From: Terriglobales bacterium
GTDB lineage: Bacteria > Acidobacteriota > Terriglobia > Terriglobales > Acidobacteriaceae
Length of the DNA stretch: 64,000 nt
NCBI GenBank assembly: GCA_030038475.1
Contig: JASHOU010000010.1
Coordinates: forward strand, 93,058-157,057
Reading direction: 5' to 3'
Shown here: piece by piece, positions 53,256 to 62,575 of the stretch
Numbering within the stretch: position 1 is the first letter of the stretch
How the letters are laid out: each line of letters opens with the position of its first letter
Notes under the pieces: model-generated
Seen by the model: the letters and a program-made list of their open reading frames with translations, nothing else
Database searches by the model: none
What the model was told of the DNA's origin: nothing
Position numbers and translations under genes: made by a program

Positions 53256-54203
53256 ATGCCGATTCAGAAAACGGACAAAATCTGGCACAACGGCCACTTG
53301 ATCGCCTGGGACGATGCCACGATTCACGTGATGTCGCACGTTGTGAATTATGGCTCTTCGGTTTTTGAGGGCATTCGCTGCTATGCGCTGCCTAACGGAC
53401 CCGCGATTTTTCGCGCCGCCGACCACATCCAGCGCCTCGTCGACTCCTCCCGCATTTACCGCATCGACATTTCCTTCACCCGCGACGAAATCGTCAGCGG
53501 CATGATCGAATTGGTGCGGCACAACGGCGTGTGGCCCTGCTACATTCGCCCCATCGTTCTCCGCGGCTATGGAGAGGCCGGCGTTAACCCGTTCAACTCG
53601 CCCACCGAAGTTTATATTTGTGCTTATCCCTGGGGAAAATATCTGGGAGCCGATGCCAACCAGGGAGTTGATGTTTGCATTTCTTCCTGGACGCGGATTG
53701 CGCCCAATACGCTGCCGGCGATGGCCAAGTCCGGGGCCAATTACATGAACTCGCAGCTCATCAAGATGGAGGCCATTCTCAACGGCTACGCCGAAGGCAT
53801 CGCGCTCGACGTGAACGGCTACGTGAGCGAAGGCTCGGGTGAGAACCTGTTCGTCGTACGCAACGGCGTATTGCAGACGGCCCCGCTCGGCAATTCGGTG
53901 CTGCCAGGCATCACTCGCGACTCGGTGTTGCAGATCGCGCGCGATCTGGGCATCAGGATCGTGGAGCAAGGCATTCCGCGCGAATTGCTCTACATCGCAG
54001 ACGAAGTCTTCTTTACGGGAACCGCGGCCGAGATCACGCCCATTCGCTCCGTCGATAAAATTGACGTCGGATCGGGCAAGATTGGCCCGGTGACCAAAGC
54101 GGTGCAAGCCGAGTTTTACGGGATTGTCCGCGGCGAAAAGGCCGATCGCTACGAGTGGCTGACCCCCGTTCCGGTGGGAGCGAAACACCCGGTTGCCGTT
54201 TAG
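53256..54203 (+). CDS. ilvE: Branched-chain amino acid aminotransferase
   Basis: This 315-residue fold-type IV PLP enzyme has IWHNGHLIAWDDATIHVMSHVVNYGSSVFEGIRCY and YIRPIVLRGYGEAGVNP. The PLP Lys is in MAKSGANYMNSQLIKMEA near residue 160, and the signature VSEGSGENLFVVRNGVLQTAPLG then GTAAEITPIRSVD is intact. It transfers amino groups between glutamate and 2-ketoacids of Leu, Ile and Val. GAAGGAG lies seven bases before the ATG. No other ilv or leu gene is near. Confidence 0.95.
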   Translation: MPIQKTDKIWHNGHLIAWDDATIHVMSHVVNYGSSVFEGIRCYALPNGPAIFRAADHIQRLVDSSRIYRIDISFTRDEIVSGMIELVRHNGVWPCYIRPIVLRGYGEAGVNPFNSPTEVYICAYPWGKYLGADANQGVDVCISSWTRIAPNTLPAMAKSGANYMNSQLIKMEAILNGYAEGIALDVNGYVSEGSGENLFVVRNGVLQTAPLGNSVLPGITRDSVLQIARDLGIRIVEQGIPRELLYIADEVFFTGTAAEITPIRSVDKIDVGSGKIGPVTKAVQAEFYGIVRGEKADRYEWLTPVPVGAKHPVAV

Positions 54204-54347
54204 AAATCGTTGTTTGGTTTGGGATTTGACTTCCATCGCAAGCATCGTCGAGAGCGCTTGCCCTTCCTTGTCCGGTTGACTAGAGTAATTGTGCTCGGTT
54301 ACCGGTGCGCCCTATCGGCGCCGATCCCAGTCTGAAGGAGAATTCCA

Positions 54348-54878
54348 ATGCCCGATCCCACGCCTGATTTTGTCCTTGCCTATCGCGCCATGATGCTCGA
54401 TGGCGTTGCCCGGGAAGTCGAAATTACCAAGAAAGTGATCGCCGCCATTTCCGATAATGAATCGCATTACCGGCCCGATCCGAACGCTCGCACCGCGGCG
54501 GAACTGGCCTGGCACCTCGCCCACACCGATGTCCAGTTTCTGAACTGCATTGCCGACCTGAAGTTCGACATGTCGCCGCGACGGGAAAAGCCTGGCACCA
54601 TCGCCGAAGTGGTCGCCTGGTACGACAACGAAATGAGACGCGGTGCCGAGCGGGTGAATGCGCTCACGCCGGAGCAGTTACTGACGCCGGTGGATTTCCT
54701 CGGTGCTTTCAACCTGCCGGCGGCGTTTTATCTCCAGTTTCTCAACAATCACAGCATTCATCACCGCGGCGAACTGGCCACGTACCTGCGCCCCATGGGA
54801 TCGAAAGTACCTTCGATCTATGGCGGCAGCTACGACGAGCCATTCCAGCCGCCGGTACCGCAATCGAACGCCGCCTGA
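54348..54878 (+). CDS. DinB-family four-helix-bundle protein
   Basis: The 176-residue product has the DinB/YfiT layout. Three metal-type His residues appear in LAWHLAHTDVQFLN (helix 2) and NNHSIHHRGELATYLRPMGSKVPSIYGG (helix 4), the last being the family's typical end. DinB proteins bind Ni/Zn; many are thiol transferases or of unknown role. GAAGGAGA lies before the ATG, and a strong terminator follows 18 bp after the stop, so this is a single-gene unit or the end of a short operon with ilvE. Confidence 0.87.
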   Translation: MPDPTPDFVLAYRAMMLDGVAREVEITKKVIAAISDNESHYRPDPNARTAAELAWHLAHTDVQFLNCIADLKFDMSPRREKPGTIAEVVAWYDNEMRRGAERVNALTPEQLLTPVDFLGAFNLPAAFYLQFLNNHSIHHRGELATYLRPMGSKVPSIYGGSYDEPFQPPVPQSNAA

Positions 54879-54895
54879 TCGCAACGCAACCACGC

Positions 54896-54921
54896 AAGCC
54901 GCCCCGTGGGGCGGCTTTTTT
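54896..54921 (+). terminator. Rho-independent terminator after the DinB gene
   Basis: AAGCCGCCCC (54896-54905) pairs with GGGGCGGCTT (54908-54917) around a GT loop, followed by a run of T to 54921. It separates the DinB unit from pilT. Confidence 0.93.
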
Positions 54922-55140
54922 ACAAAGCTTGTCATCATGCTGACGGCCGGCCCAAAGGATCTGCAGAGGGTACTTTCCTGAAGAAAAACAGCCGTCGGCC
55001 AACCGCCCGTTACCTCCGTCATCTCGTGCCCGAGAGCAGTTCGCGCCATGATAGCTGGGTAGCTACGCTGTCTTTTCTCAACGTAGCCTCGTTAACCTAG
55101 CTCTCGAAACGTAGCTCTCTAAAGCTGAGGACCCGCCTGC

Positions 55141-56262
55141 ATGAATATCGACGATCTACTGCGCATCGCCATGGAGCGTCGCGCTTCCGACTTGCATTTG
55201 AAGGTCGGCAACTATCCTCACCTGCGCATCGATGGCGATCTGCTGCCGCTCACCGACCAGCCACGAGTTTCTGCCGAGGACATGTTGAACATGGCCTTCA
55301 GCATGATGTCGGCGCGGCAGAAACAAAAATTCAAAGAGACTACGGAAATCGATATGGCCTATGGCGTCGCCGGCCTGGGACGTTTCCGTGTCAACGTATT
55401 TCAGCAGCGCGGCAACGTGGGGCTGGTGCTACGCGTGATTCCTACCAAGATTCGCGCCCTCGATGAGCTGTTTCTGCCAAAGGTGGTGGAGCAGATCTGC
55501 GACATGCCGCGCGGCCTGGTGTTGGTGACCGGCGTGACCGGTTCGGGCAAATCGACCACACTGGCCGCCATGGTCGACCGCATCAACTCGACTCGCGCCG
55601 AGCACATCATCACTATCGAAGACCCCATCGAATTTCTGCATCGGGATAAAAAAGGCTACGTGAACCAGCGCGAGGTGGAGGTCGATACGCCATCGTTTTC
55701 CGCCGCCCTGCGAGCTTCGTTGCGTCAGGATCCGGATGTGATTCTGGTCGGCGAAATGCGCGACCTGGAAACCATCGGGACCGCCCTGCATGCTGCGGAA
55801 ACCGGTCACATGGTTTTCTCCACCCTGCACACGCTCGATGCGGTCGAAAGCATCAATCGCATCATCGCAATTTTCCCGCCGCCGGAGCAGAAACAGATTC
55901 GCTTGCAGCTGGCGGCGGTTTTGCGCGCCATCGTCAGCCAGCGGCTGGTGCGGCGCTCCGACGCCGAAGGCCGCGTGCCTGCCGTCGAAGTCATGGTGAC
56001 GACCGCCTACATCCGGGAATGCGTGCTGGTGCCCGAAAAAACGCGCGCCATTCGCGACGCGATCTCTTCCGGCACGTCGCAGTACGGCATGCAGACCTTC
56101 GACCAGTCGCTCTGGGATCTCTTCCAGGCCGGCTTGGTCAGTTACGAGACGGCTCTGGAGAGCGCTTCGAACGCCGACGAATTCAAGCTACGCATGCAAG
56201 GCATTGCATCGACCGCGGACATTTCGCGGCAGGCAATGCAATCGGCCGGCTTTGGCCGCTGA
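55141..56262 (+). CDS. pilT: Type IV pilus twitching-motility ATPase
   Basis: This 373-residue protein has the PilT layout. The N-terminal PAS-like domain starts MNIDDLLRIAMERRASDLHLKVG. The ATPase core has Walker A VTGVTGSGKSTTLAAMVDRIN, Asp box HIITIEDPIEFLH, Walker B DPDVILVGEMRDLETI and His box GHMVFSTLHTLDAVESI; AIRDAISSG is present in the C-terminal part. It retracts pili by depolymerising pilin. No pilB or pilC is adjacent. A terminator lies about 110 bp after the stop. Confidence 0.95.
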   Translation: MNIDDLLRIAMERRASDLHLKVGNYPHLRIDGDLLPLTDQPRVSAEDMLNMAFSMMSARQKQKFKETTEIDMAYGVAGLGRFRVNVFQQRGNVGLVLRVIPTKIRALDELFLPKVVEQICDMPRGLVLVTGVTGSGKSTTLAAMVDRINSTRAEHIITIEDPIEFLHRDKKGYVNQREVEVDTPSFSAALRASLRQDPDVILVGEMRDLETIGTALHAAETGHMVFSTLHTLDAVESINRIIAIFPPPEQKQIRLQLAAVLRAIVSQRLVRRSDAEGRVPAVEVMVTTAYIRECVLVPEKTRAIRDAISSGTSQYGMQTFDQSLWDLFQAGLVSYETALESASNADEFKLRMQGIASTADISRQAMQSAGFGR

Positions 56263-56369
56263 GGTTGGCCGCTGGGGTTGGACGCAGGGCTGGGCGGCAA
56301 AGATCGAATCGGGATTGGGTTTTTGCTGAACGCGGGTTTTTTCCAAAAGTTTGCTTCCTCCTTGGGTCT

Positions 56370-56395
56370 GGGCGCGCTTCGGCGCGCCCCTTTTT
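56370..56395 (+). terminator. Rho-independent terminator after pilT
   Basis: GGGCGCGC (56370-56377), TTCG tetraloop and GCGCGCCC (56382-56389) are followed by C and five T. The UUCG-type loop adds stability. Confidence 0.93.
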
Positions 56396-56501
56396 CTGCG
56401 ATGACGGCCAATTCCCGATGGATGGATGAGATGGGGAAGCTCAGCTCTCCGCGCGACATTGCTGAGTTCGATTCTCCGGCAGCGACACAGAAAGATCCGC
56501 T

Positions 56502-56975
56502 TCACAGCGCCTTTGACATGCGCACCAGGTGGACCGGGATTTTGGTGATTTGATCGGCGGGAAACGGCAAGCTACCGTTCTCGGTATAGCCAAATCGCCG
56601 ATAATATCCGGGCAACTCCTGACGGACATTCACGAACGTGAGATCCATAAACCGGCAGCCGGCGTCGCGGCAATGCTGCTCCGCGGCAGCAATGAGCCGC
56701 GCTCCGACTCCCGCTCGCTGACGTTGTGGGTCGACTGCCAGTAACCCGAAGTAACCTCGCTCACCGCGCAGTTCGATGTAAACACAACCGATTAAAACTC
56801 CGTCTTCGAACAGCATCAGGAATTTTCCCTTCTGCATAAGAGCGGCAACTTTTTCGGGATTTGTGCGGTCGGCATCGGCAAAGAAGCGCTCGGGACGAAA
56901 GGCATCGTTGACCAGACGCGCAATGGCAGTCGCGTCGGCGGCTTCGGCGGTACGCAGTTCGGGAAGATTCGGCAA
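56502..56975 (-). CDS. GNAT-family N-acetyltransferase
   Basis: The 157-residue GNAT fold shows ELRTAEAADATAIARLVNDAF at the start, beta-strand FLMLFEDGVLIGCVYIEL and the acetyl-CoA loop LLAVDPQRQRAGVGARLIAAAEQHC (Q/RxxGxG/A). The end is YRRFGYTENG. It acetylates an amine of unknown identity. The start is probably a TTG at 56975, with no clear ribosome site, so the true start is unsure. It is convergent with pilT across the terminator. Confidence 0.82.
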   Translation of the reverse strand: MPNLPELRTAEAADATAIARLVNDAFRPERFFADADRTNPEKVAALMQKGKFLMLFEDGVLIGCVYIELRGERGYFGLLAVDPQRQRAGVGARLIAAAEQHCRDAGCRFMDLTFVNVRQELPGYYRRFGYTENGSLPFPADQITKIPVHLVRMSKAL

Positions 56976-57103
56976 CAGATGAATTTTAGTTCAACCAGGC
57001 GTTGTTGATCGGCCAAGTCAGAGGATCGCAGCCTACCTGTGCACTCTGACCTCCAACCTGTGTGTCCGGCGATGGCAAGTAAGCGAAATCTGGGCGCTCC
57101 ACT

Positions 57104-57487
57104 CTAATTGGGCTTGCGGAACTTACTGTCGGCCAGATAGCGCAACATGATGGCATCAGTGGCATTTTGGAATTGCTGTTCCGCTTCCGGGGTTTGTACC
57201 GGAGGCTCCTGGCGCAGGGTCTGACGAAATTTCTCACCCATTTCAGAGTCGCTGGTGACCACTTGCATGTAGAACCAGAGAAAATGGCGCATCTGATCGA
57301 GAGCGGATTTCAGCATCTGGATCGATTCCATCTCCGGCGCATCGGCCAGCACTTCCATCAGTTCGGGATCGGTCGGAGCCTGCATGGCAGCACAGTTCAG
57401 TTCGCGCTGGATCACGCGCAGGTCGTCGTTCACCCGCAAAATACGGAGCCGAATCTCTTCCATGCTTTCCCGGTTCTCGCGATCCAT
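57104..57487 (-). CDS. Conserved helical protein of unknown function
   Basis: From the ATG at 57487, which has AAAGGA five bases before it, the 127-residue product is highly helical and acidic. It has no signal or membrane segment: MEEIRLRILRVNDDLRVIQREL, then PEMESIQMLKSALDQMRHFLWFYMQVVTSDSEMGEKF. No catalytic pattern is visible. It may be a small regulatory or scaffold protein. Upstream in-frame starts (57508, 57553) lack ribosome sites. Confidence 0.55.
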   Translation of the reverse strand: MDRENRESMEEIRLRILRVNDDLRVIQRELNCAAMQAPTDPELMEVLADAPEMESIQMLKSALDQMRHFLWFYMQVVTSDSEMGEKFRQTLRQEPPVQTPEAEQQFQNATDAIMLRYLADSKFRKPN

Positions 57488-57664
57488 AAGATCCTTTCCG
57501 GTGCCCATGCGCGTGTTCGAACTACGCCCACCGACACCGATTGCCCTAAACAAGATCGCATCTTGAACTTCGCGGGGAAAGGTTCCCCGTGTCCATGAGC
57601 TTCAGTAATTGAAGTTACTTTCGGTCCAAAACCCTTGCAGGGCGGCCTTTTTCGACGCCAGCTC

Positions 57665-58411
57665 TCATGCCGTCTTGCGCTGTGCCTCGCGAGTCAGGTT
57701 CAGGCCTGCGCTGCGGATTTCGGGAACGCCGACGATGCGCGTGCCCTGCACGGGCGATTCCACGGCCTCGACCAGCGCCAGGACCACCTGGTCGAGCGTA
57801 GCCAAGCCAAGCCGTAGCGCGGCGGCGCGCGTGAAGGGTAACCATTCGCCCAGCTTGTAGAAGGGTAATAGCACTACTGGCCAGCGGTGTCCCGGTCCTA
57901 GGACATACCACGGCCGCACGATGGTCGAATTGAGGTGACGTTCCTGGATTCTCCGCTCGCACTCAGCGCGCACGGCGATGTAGTGCTTCATGACGGGAGC
58001 CGGCTGCGCGACGCTGAGATAAATGAAATGCTGCATACCGAGCTCGGCGCAAGCATCGATGGCCTCCCGCGCCGCCACCAAGTCAACGGCTCGAAACTCT
58101 GCCCCTTTCGACGGTGACGGGCGTGACACTCCGACCAGGTGGATGAAAGTATCGGCGGGGCGAATGAGTTGGCGGTAGGTGTTGGCGTCGAGCGCGTCGC
58201 CGGAGACAACTTCGACCTCGGCCGCCAGCTTTGCTTTCGAGCCGGGGCACACCAGCGCGCGAATGCGATGCCCGCGCTCGAGGAGAATTGGAATCAGGCC
58301 AGTTCCGATATAGCCGGTTCCGCCGGCGATGAAGACGCGCCGGGAATTGGCCGCCTTGGGCAAGGTTTTGACTCGGAGCAAAAGACGGATATCAGAGATG
58401 GATGCAGGCAC
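57665..58411 (-). CDS. NAD(P)-binding atypical SDR (NmrA-like) protein
   Basis: This 248-residue protein starts at a GTG and has the Rossmann motif VFIAGGTGYIGTGLIPILLERGHRIRALV. Further family features are SGDALDANTYRQLIRPADTFIHLVGVSRPS, HFIYLSVAQPAPVMKHYIAVRAECERRI (a Tyr/Lys-like YxxxR where classical SDRs have YxxxK) and STIVRPWYVLGPGHRW. It may be a redox sensor or a quinone/ubiquinone-related reductase-like protein. It diverges from the permease gene with ~100 bp between the true starts. Confidence 0.78.
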   Translation of the reverse strand: MPASISDIRLLLRVKTLPKAANSRRVFIAGGTGYIGTGLIPILLERGHRIRALVCPGSKAKLAAEVEVVSGDALDANTYRQLIRPADTFIHLVGVSRPSPSKGAEFRAVDLVAAREAIDACAELGMQHFIYLSVAQPAPVMKHYIAVRAECERRIQERHLNSTIVRPWYVLGPGHRWPVVLLPFYKLGEWLPFTRAAALRLGLATLDQVVLALVEAVESPVQGTRIVGVPEIRSAGLNLTREAQRKTA

Positions 58412-58515
58412 AGCGAAAGACGCTCCCAGAAGGCATTTCCGATTCTAACGGCGTTCGAGAAGTTTCGTCCACAGAGCAGGCCGAGTGTGATACAAACGGT
58501 CGGAAGAACGCGTTA

Positions 58516-59877
58516 ATGGCAATGACCTCAACGCAAACTGGTCCAACGCAAACTGGCCCGATTCAAGCCGGACGGATGCAAACGGAATTAGTGCGGACCA
58601 TCGGCCGCTGGAGCCTGGCCGCTCTGGCCGTGAACTCGATCATCGGCAGCGGCATATTTGGCTTGCCCGCCGTTGTGGCGGCGTTGCTCGGGCCACGCAG
58701 CGTCGTGGCCGTGTTGATTGCGGGCGCGGCCATGGGCGTGATAATGGCCTGTTTCGCCGAGGTAGCTTCGCAATTCTCCGAAGCCGGCGGACCTTACCTC
58801 TACGCCCGCACCGCCTTCGGCCGTCTCACCGGAATTCTGGTGGGCTGGATGCTCTACCTGGCGCAGACCGCTGCCCCGGCCGCGAACGCCAATCTGTTTG
58901 TCATTTATCTGGCGGAGTTCTGGCCGGGGGCCAAAGACCGATATCCGCGCTTCCTGATTCTGACCTTGCTCGTCGGTCTGCTGGCGCTCATCAATCTGCT
59001 TGGCGCCCGGCAGGGTACGGCGGTGAGCAACCTCTTCACGGTGGCGAAGATTCTGCCCTTGCTAATGGTAGTGTCGGCGGGGGCTGCACTTACGATCTTC
59101 CATCCCGTGCCGTGGAGTTCCTCGGCGGCCATGCCGGCTCACGCGTGGATGAAGGCGCTGGTTCTGCTGATTTTCGCCTACGGAGGATTTGAATCGGCCG
59201 TCGTGCCGGTCGGCGAGGCCAAGAATCCCGCGCGGGATGCGGTTTTTGCCCTGTTCGTGGCGTTGGTCGCCTGCGCCACGATCTATGCGCTCGTGCAATG
59301 GGTGGTGGTCGGAGTGCTCGGGCCGGGCGCGACCACCGATCGTCCCCTCGCCGAAGTGGCGCGCGTCACCATGGGCAATCTCGGAGCCGGCCTGGTTGCC
59401 ATCGGCGCCATGGTTTCGGTTTGTGGCTATCTGAGCGCCAAACTGCTCGGGATGCCGAGAGTTACGTTTGCGCTGGCGAAAGGCGGCGATCTGCCGCAGC
59501 TGTTTGCCGTGGTCGGTCCCAAGTTTCACACTCCGTGGTTTTCCATTCTGTTCTTTTCTTCAGTCGTCTGGGGGCTGGCCATCGCGGGAAGTTTCACCTG
59601 GAACGTAACGTTGTCCGTGGTGGCGCGATTGTTTTATTACGGAGTCGTCTGCGCCTCCCTGATCGCCTTGCGCCGAAAACAGCCGCGGGCGGGCAGTTTA
59701 CGGCTGCCCGGCGGGCCGATGCTGTCGATTCTCGGAGTCGCGATTGCCCTGGCGCTCGGCGCGGCGGCGCAAATCTCGAAGCAGGTCGATTTCGGAAAAT
59801 CGCTGATCCTCGGCGCAACTATCGCCGCCGCCGTGCTGAACTGGTTGTTCGCGCGCAGGACAACAACGGCCAAGTAG
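58516..59877 (+). CDS. APC-family amino acid permease
   Basis: This 453-residue inner-membrane transporter starts at the ATG at 58516, after which comes a Thr/Gln-rich ~25-residue start (TSTQTGPTQTGPIQAG). It has twelve predicted helices; TM1 carries the substrate motif NSIIGSGIFGLPAVVAALLGP, and TM6 has VLLIFAYGGFESAVVPVGEAKNPARD. It probably imports an amino acid with protons or exchanges it; the substrate is not predictable. The dienelactone hydrolase gene follows 15 bp later and may be co-transcribed. Confidence 0.88.
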   Translation: MAMTSTQTGPTQTGPIQAGRMQTELVRTIGRWSLAALAVNSIIGSGIFGLPAVVAALLGPRSVVAVLIAGAAMGVIMACFAEVASQFSEAGGPYLYARTAFGRLTGILVGWMLYLAQTAAPAANANLFVIYLAEFWPGAKDRYPRFLILTLLVGLLALINLLGARQGTAVSNLFTVAKILPLLMVVSAGAALTIFHPVPWSSSAAMPAHAWMKALVLLIFAYGGFESAVVPVGEAKNPARDAVFALFVALVACATIYALVQWVVVGVLGPGATTDRPLAEVARVTMGNLGAGLVAIGAMVSVCGYLSAKLLGMPRVTFALAKGGDLPQLFAVVGPKFHTPWFSILFFSSVVWGLAIAGSFTWNVTLSVVARLFYYGVVCASLIALRRKQPRAGSLRLPGGPMLSILGVAIALALGAAAQISKQVDFGKSLILGATIAAAVLNWLFARRTTTAK

Positions 59878-59892
59878 CCAACGCCTGGAAAG

Positions 59893-60564
59893 ATGCCGAT
59901 TCGACAAACGCAGACGAGTTTTCAGAGTGGCGGAAAGTCGATTCGGCTCGATGCCTACCTGCCAGAAACCGCCGACGGCGCTGCCGTTCCAGCCGTCATC
60001 GCTCTCCACGGCGCTGGAGGCGGCGTCTCCGGCATGGATCGATACGCCGCGATGCTTGCCGCCGAAGGTTTTGCGGTCTACATCCTGCATTTTTTTGATC
60101 GCACCGGCACCGAATCCGCCGATAAGCCAACCATCCTGCGAAATTTTCCCGTGTGGATGAAAACGCTCTGGGACGCGACCAGCTTCGTTGAAGCTCAACC
60201 CGAAGTGGATCGCGAACGCATTGCCCTGCTCGGTTTTTCCCTTGGAGCTTATCTCTCGCTCGCCAACTCGGCCATCGACCGTCGTGTGAAAATCGTAGTC
60301 GAATTCTTCGGCGGCATGCCCAAGGAAATGAACTTCTTCATGCGGCGCCTGTGCCCGGTGCTAATCCTGCACGGCGAGGCCGATCCCACAGTTCCCGTCT
60401 CAGAGGCTTACCAACTGCAAAAGTTACTGGAGAAAAAGAAAATCCCGTACGAGATGAAAATCTATCCCGGAGCCGGCCACGGCTTCGAGGCCGAAGTCTG
60501 GCGCGACGCAGGCCTCAGAAGCCTGGCATTTCTGCAAAAGTATCTGGCTGCACTGGAACAATGA
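59893..60564 (+). CDS. Dienelactone-hydrolase-family alpha/beta hydrolase
   Basis: The 223-residue protein is a compact alpha/beta hydrolase of the DLH family: VIALHGAGGGVSGMDRYAAMLAAEGFAVYILHFFDRTG, nucleophile LLGFSLGAYLSLANS, acid LHGEADPTVPVSEA and His in PGAGHGFEAEVW. Classical dienelactone hydrolases use Cys at the nucleophile; here Ser is present, so general esterase activity is more likely. It is next to the permease gene. The substrate is unknown. Confidence 0.83.
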   Translation: MPIRQTQTSFQSGGKSIRLDAYLPETADGAAVPAVIALHGAGGGVSGMDRYAAMLAAEGFAVYILHFFDRTGTESADKPTILRNFPVWMKTLWDATSFVEAQPEVDRERIALLGFSLGAYLSLANSAIDRRVKIVVEFFGGMPKEMNFFMRRLCPVLILHGEADPTVPVSEAYQLQKLLEKKKIPYEMKIYPGAGHGFEAEVWRDAGLRSLAFLQKYLAALEQ

Positions 60565-60652
60565 TAACTTTTTCCGTGTTTCCCGGAAGTGGCTTAGCTT
60601 CCCAAGAACTTTTCGCTGTGATCCCGCGTATCATAATGAGGAGGCGTGTCAC

Positions 60653-60862
60653 ATGGTCGCGTTTCTGCTGTGGTGCTTTCTCTTCGTGATTTGCTGGCCG
60701 GTGGCGCTCGCGGCGCTGATCCTTTATCCCTTCGTGTGGCTTTTGCTGCTTCCTTTCCGCCTGGTCGGAATCGCCGTTCACGGAGCGCTGGCGCTGGTGT
60801 GGGCCGTGGTGATGCTCCCGGCCCGGCTGCTCAGCGCTCCCTTTCGTCTTTCTCGAATCTAG
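60653..60862 (+). CDS. Small hydrophobic membrane protein
   Basis: This 69-residue product is almost all hydrophobic, with two helices: AFLLWCFLFVICWPVALAALILYPFVWLLLLPF and VGIAVHGALALVWAVVMLPARLL. GAGGAGG lies at a good distance before the ATG, which is strong support for translation. No family name is known to me. It stands between a hydrolase gene and the convergent CoA-transferase genes. Confidence 0.65.
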   Translation: MVAFLLWCFLFVICWPVALAALILYPFVWLLLLPFRLVGIAVHGALALVWAVVMLPARLLSAPFRLSRI

Positions 60863-60893
60863 TCGTCGCGGTTTGCCATGGCTGCAAACCGCT

Positions 60894-61577
60894 TTAGCGC
60901 TCCATTGATTTCAGGTTAGGCGCGACTCGCAGCTTCCCCTCGGTAGCTTTCTGAACCTCTTCGACCGTGAGGCCGGGAGCAATCTCTTCGAGCAGCAAAC
61001 CCTCTGGCGTCACCCGAATGTAGGCCATCTCGGTGACGATGGTATCCACGACCTTCACCCCGGTGAGCGGCAGCGTGCATTTCTTCAGGATCTTCGGCTG
61101 GCCGTCTTTGGTCGTGTGTTCCATGGCCACGATCACACGGCGCGCTCCGGCGACCAGATCCATGGCGCCGCCCATGCCTTTGACCATTTTGCCGGGAATC
61201 ATCCAGTTGGCGAGATTGCCCTGTTCATCGACCTCCATCGCGCCCAGCACGCTGAGATCGACGTGGCCGCCGCGAATCATGGCAAACGAATCGGCGCTCG
61301 AAAAGTACGCGGTCCCCGCCATTTCGCTGACCGTCTCCTTGCCGGCATTGATCAGGTCGGCGTCTTCGGTGCCCTCGACCGGGTAAGGGCCAATCCCGAG
61401 CATCCCGTTTTCCGATTGCAGAATTACGTCCATGCCCGCCGGAACGTGATTGGCGATCAGAGTCGGCATGCCAATGCCAAGGTTCACGTAGAATCCATCG
61501 CGCAGCTCGCGAGCGATGCGCTTGACGATGCGGTCGCGCTTTTCGGTATCTTTTGAGGCTTTGGGCAAAGTCGCCAT
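60894..61577 (-). CDS. scoB: 3-oxoacid CoA-transferase subunit B
   Basis: This 227-residue subunit has [27 protein letters not shown] and the catalytic Glu in [14 protein letters not shown], with [43 protein letters not shown]. It forms a heteromer with ScoA and moves CoA from succinyl-CoA to acetoacetate or a similar 3-oxoacid. It lies downstream of scoA, with an unusually long 152-bp gap for this pair. Confidence 0.93.
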   Translation of the reverse strand: MATLPKASKDTEKRDRIVKRIARELRDGFYVNLGIGMPTLIANHVPAGMDVILQSENGMLGIGPYPVEGTEDADLINAGKETVSEMAGTAYFSSADSFAMIRGGHVDLSVLGAMEVDEQGNLANWMIPGKMVKGMGGAMDLVAGARRVIVAMEHTTKDGQPKILKKCTLPLTGVKVVDTIVTEMAYIRVTPEGLLLEEIAPGLTVEEVQKATEGKLRVAPNLKSMER

Positions 61578-61729
61578 TGTTGCCTTCGATTCTGGTCCGT
61601 TGATCCGGGAAAAAGTCGTTGGTCGCTGGTCGCTAGCCTTTCGCGATTCCTACCGGCGTCGGCTAGTAACGGTCCGCGATCCGGAATGCTGCGATCGGCA
61701 CTGCACGCCGAAGAACTAGCCACGAACCA

Positions 61730-62437
61730 CTAACCACCAACCACTTCTTTTCGCACCGTTCTTTTCTCAATCCTCTTCTCAAACAGCTCGCCCTGAAAAA
61801 TTCGCTGCACGTATACGCTCGGCGTATGCACCATGTCGGCATCCAGTTCTCCCGGTTCGACCAGATGCTCGACCTCGGCGATCGTAACTTTGGCCGCGCT
61901 CGCCATCATGGGATTAAAATTGCGCGCCGTCTTCCGATAAACGAGGTTGCCCCATCGGTCGCCCTTCCACGCCTTGACGAAGGCGAAGTCGGCGTGTAGA
62001 GCGCGTTCCATGATGTAAGTGCGGCCGTCGAAGTCGCGCGCTTCCTTGCCCTCGGCGACGATCGTTCCTACGCCCGTCGGCGTGAAAAACGCCGGAATGC
62101 CCGCGCCCGCCGCGCGAATGCGCTCGGAGAACGTTCCCTGCGGAACCAGGTCAAGCTGCACCGTGCCGTTCAGCACCATCTGTTCGAGCAGTTTGTTCTC
62201 GCCAACGTAAGTCCCGATATGTCGCCGAATCTGCCCATTGGCCAGCAGCAGCCCCACGCCGAAGCCATCGACGCCGGCATTGTTGCTGATGGTCGTAAGA
62301 TTTTTGACGCCCTTGCGAACGAGCGCGCGGATCAGGTTCTCCGGGTTCCCGCACAACCCAAATCCGCCAATCATGATCGAGGCGCCGTCGAACACATCCT
62401 GAATCGCTTGGTCAGCGTTGGCAACCACCTTGTGCAT
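61730..62437 (-). CDS. scoA: 3-oxoacid CoA-transferase subunit A
   Basis: This 235-residue subunit has ASIMIGGFGLCGNPENLIRALVRKGVKNLTTISNNAGVDGFGVGLLL, YVGENKLLEQ and LVPQGTFSERIRAAGAGIPAFFTPTGVGT. The GFGLCGNPE signature is intact. It pairs with ScoB. The last codons (VVGG, then TAG) lie in a run of AACCAC-like repeats at about 61717-61742, so the C-terminus may have been shaped by a repeat. The start is the ATG at 62437. Confidence 0.93.
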   Translation of the reverse strand: MHKVVANADQAIQDVFDGASIMIGGFGLCGNPENLIRALVRKGVKNLTTISNNAGVDGFGVGLLLANGQIRRHIGTYVGENKLLEQMVLNGTVQLDLVPQGTFSERIRAAGAGIPAFFTPTGVGTIVAEGKEARDFDGRTYIMERALHADFAFVKAWKGDRWGNLVYRKTARNFNPMMASAAKVTIAEVEHLVEPGELDADMVHTPSVYVQRIFQGELFEKRIEKRTVRKEVVGG

Positions 62438-62471
62438 GTCAGAAGAATTCTATAGGCAGAAGGGCAGAATT

Positions 62472-62575
62472 GGTAATTTTGTAATCTGTGATTTCGTAAT
62501 TTGAAAAATCAATCGGCGGCCATGGGCGCCAGAGATTTAAATTACACAATTACCCGATTACCAAATTACAAAATC
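62472..62575. repeat. Octamer tandem repeats (ATTACNNN) downstream of tyrA
   Basis: ATTACACA, ATTACCCG, ATTACCAA and ATTACAAA follow one another at 62541-62572. The inverse form is at 62472-62502. They reach the tyrA stop. The same AATTACAA theme recurs at the other end of tyrA (63452-63506). Confidence 0.7.

Noticed and set aside
53052..54245. 397-codon minus-strand frame
   Set aside because: Antisense to ilvE, which is unmistakable.
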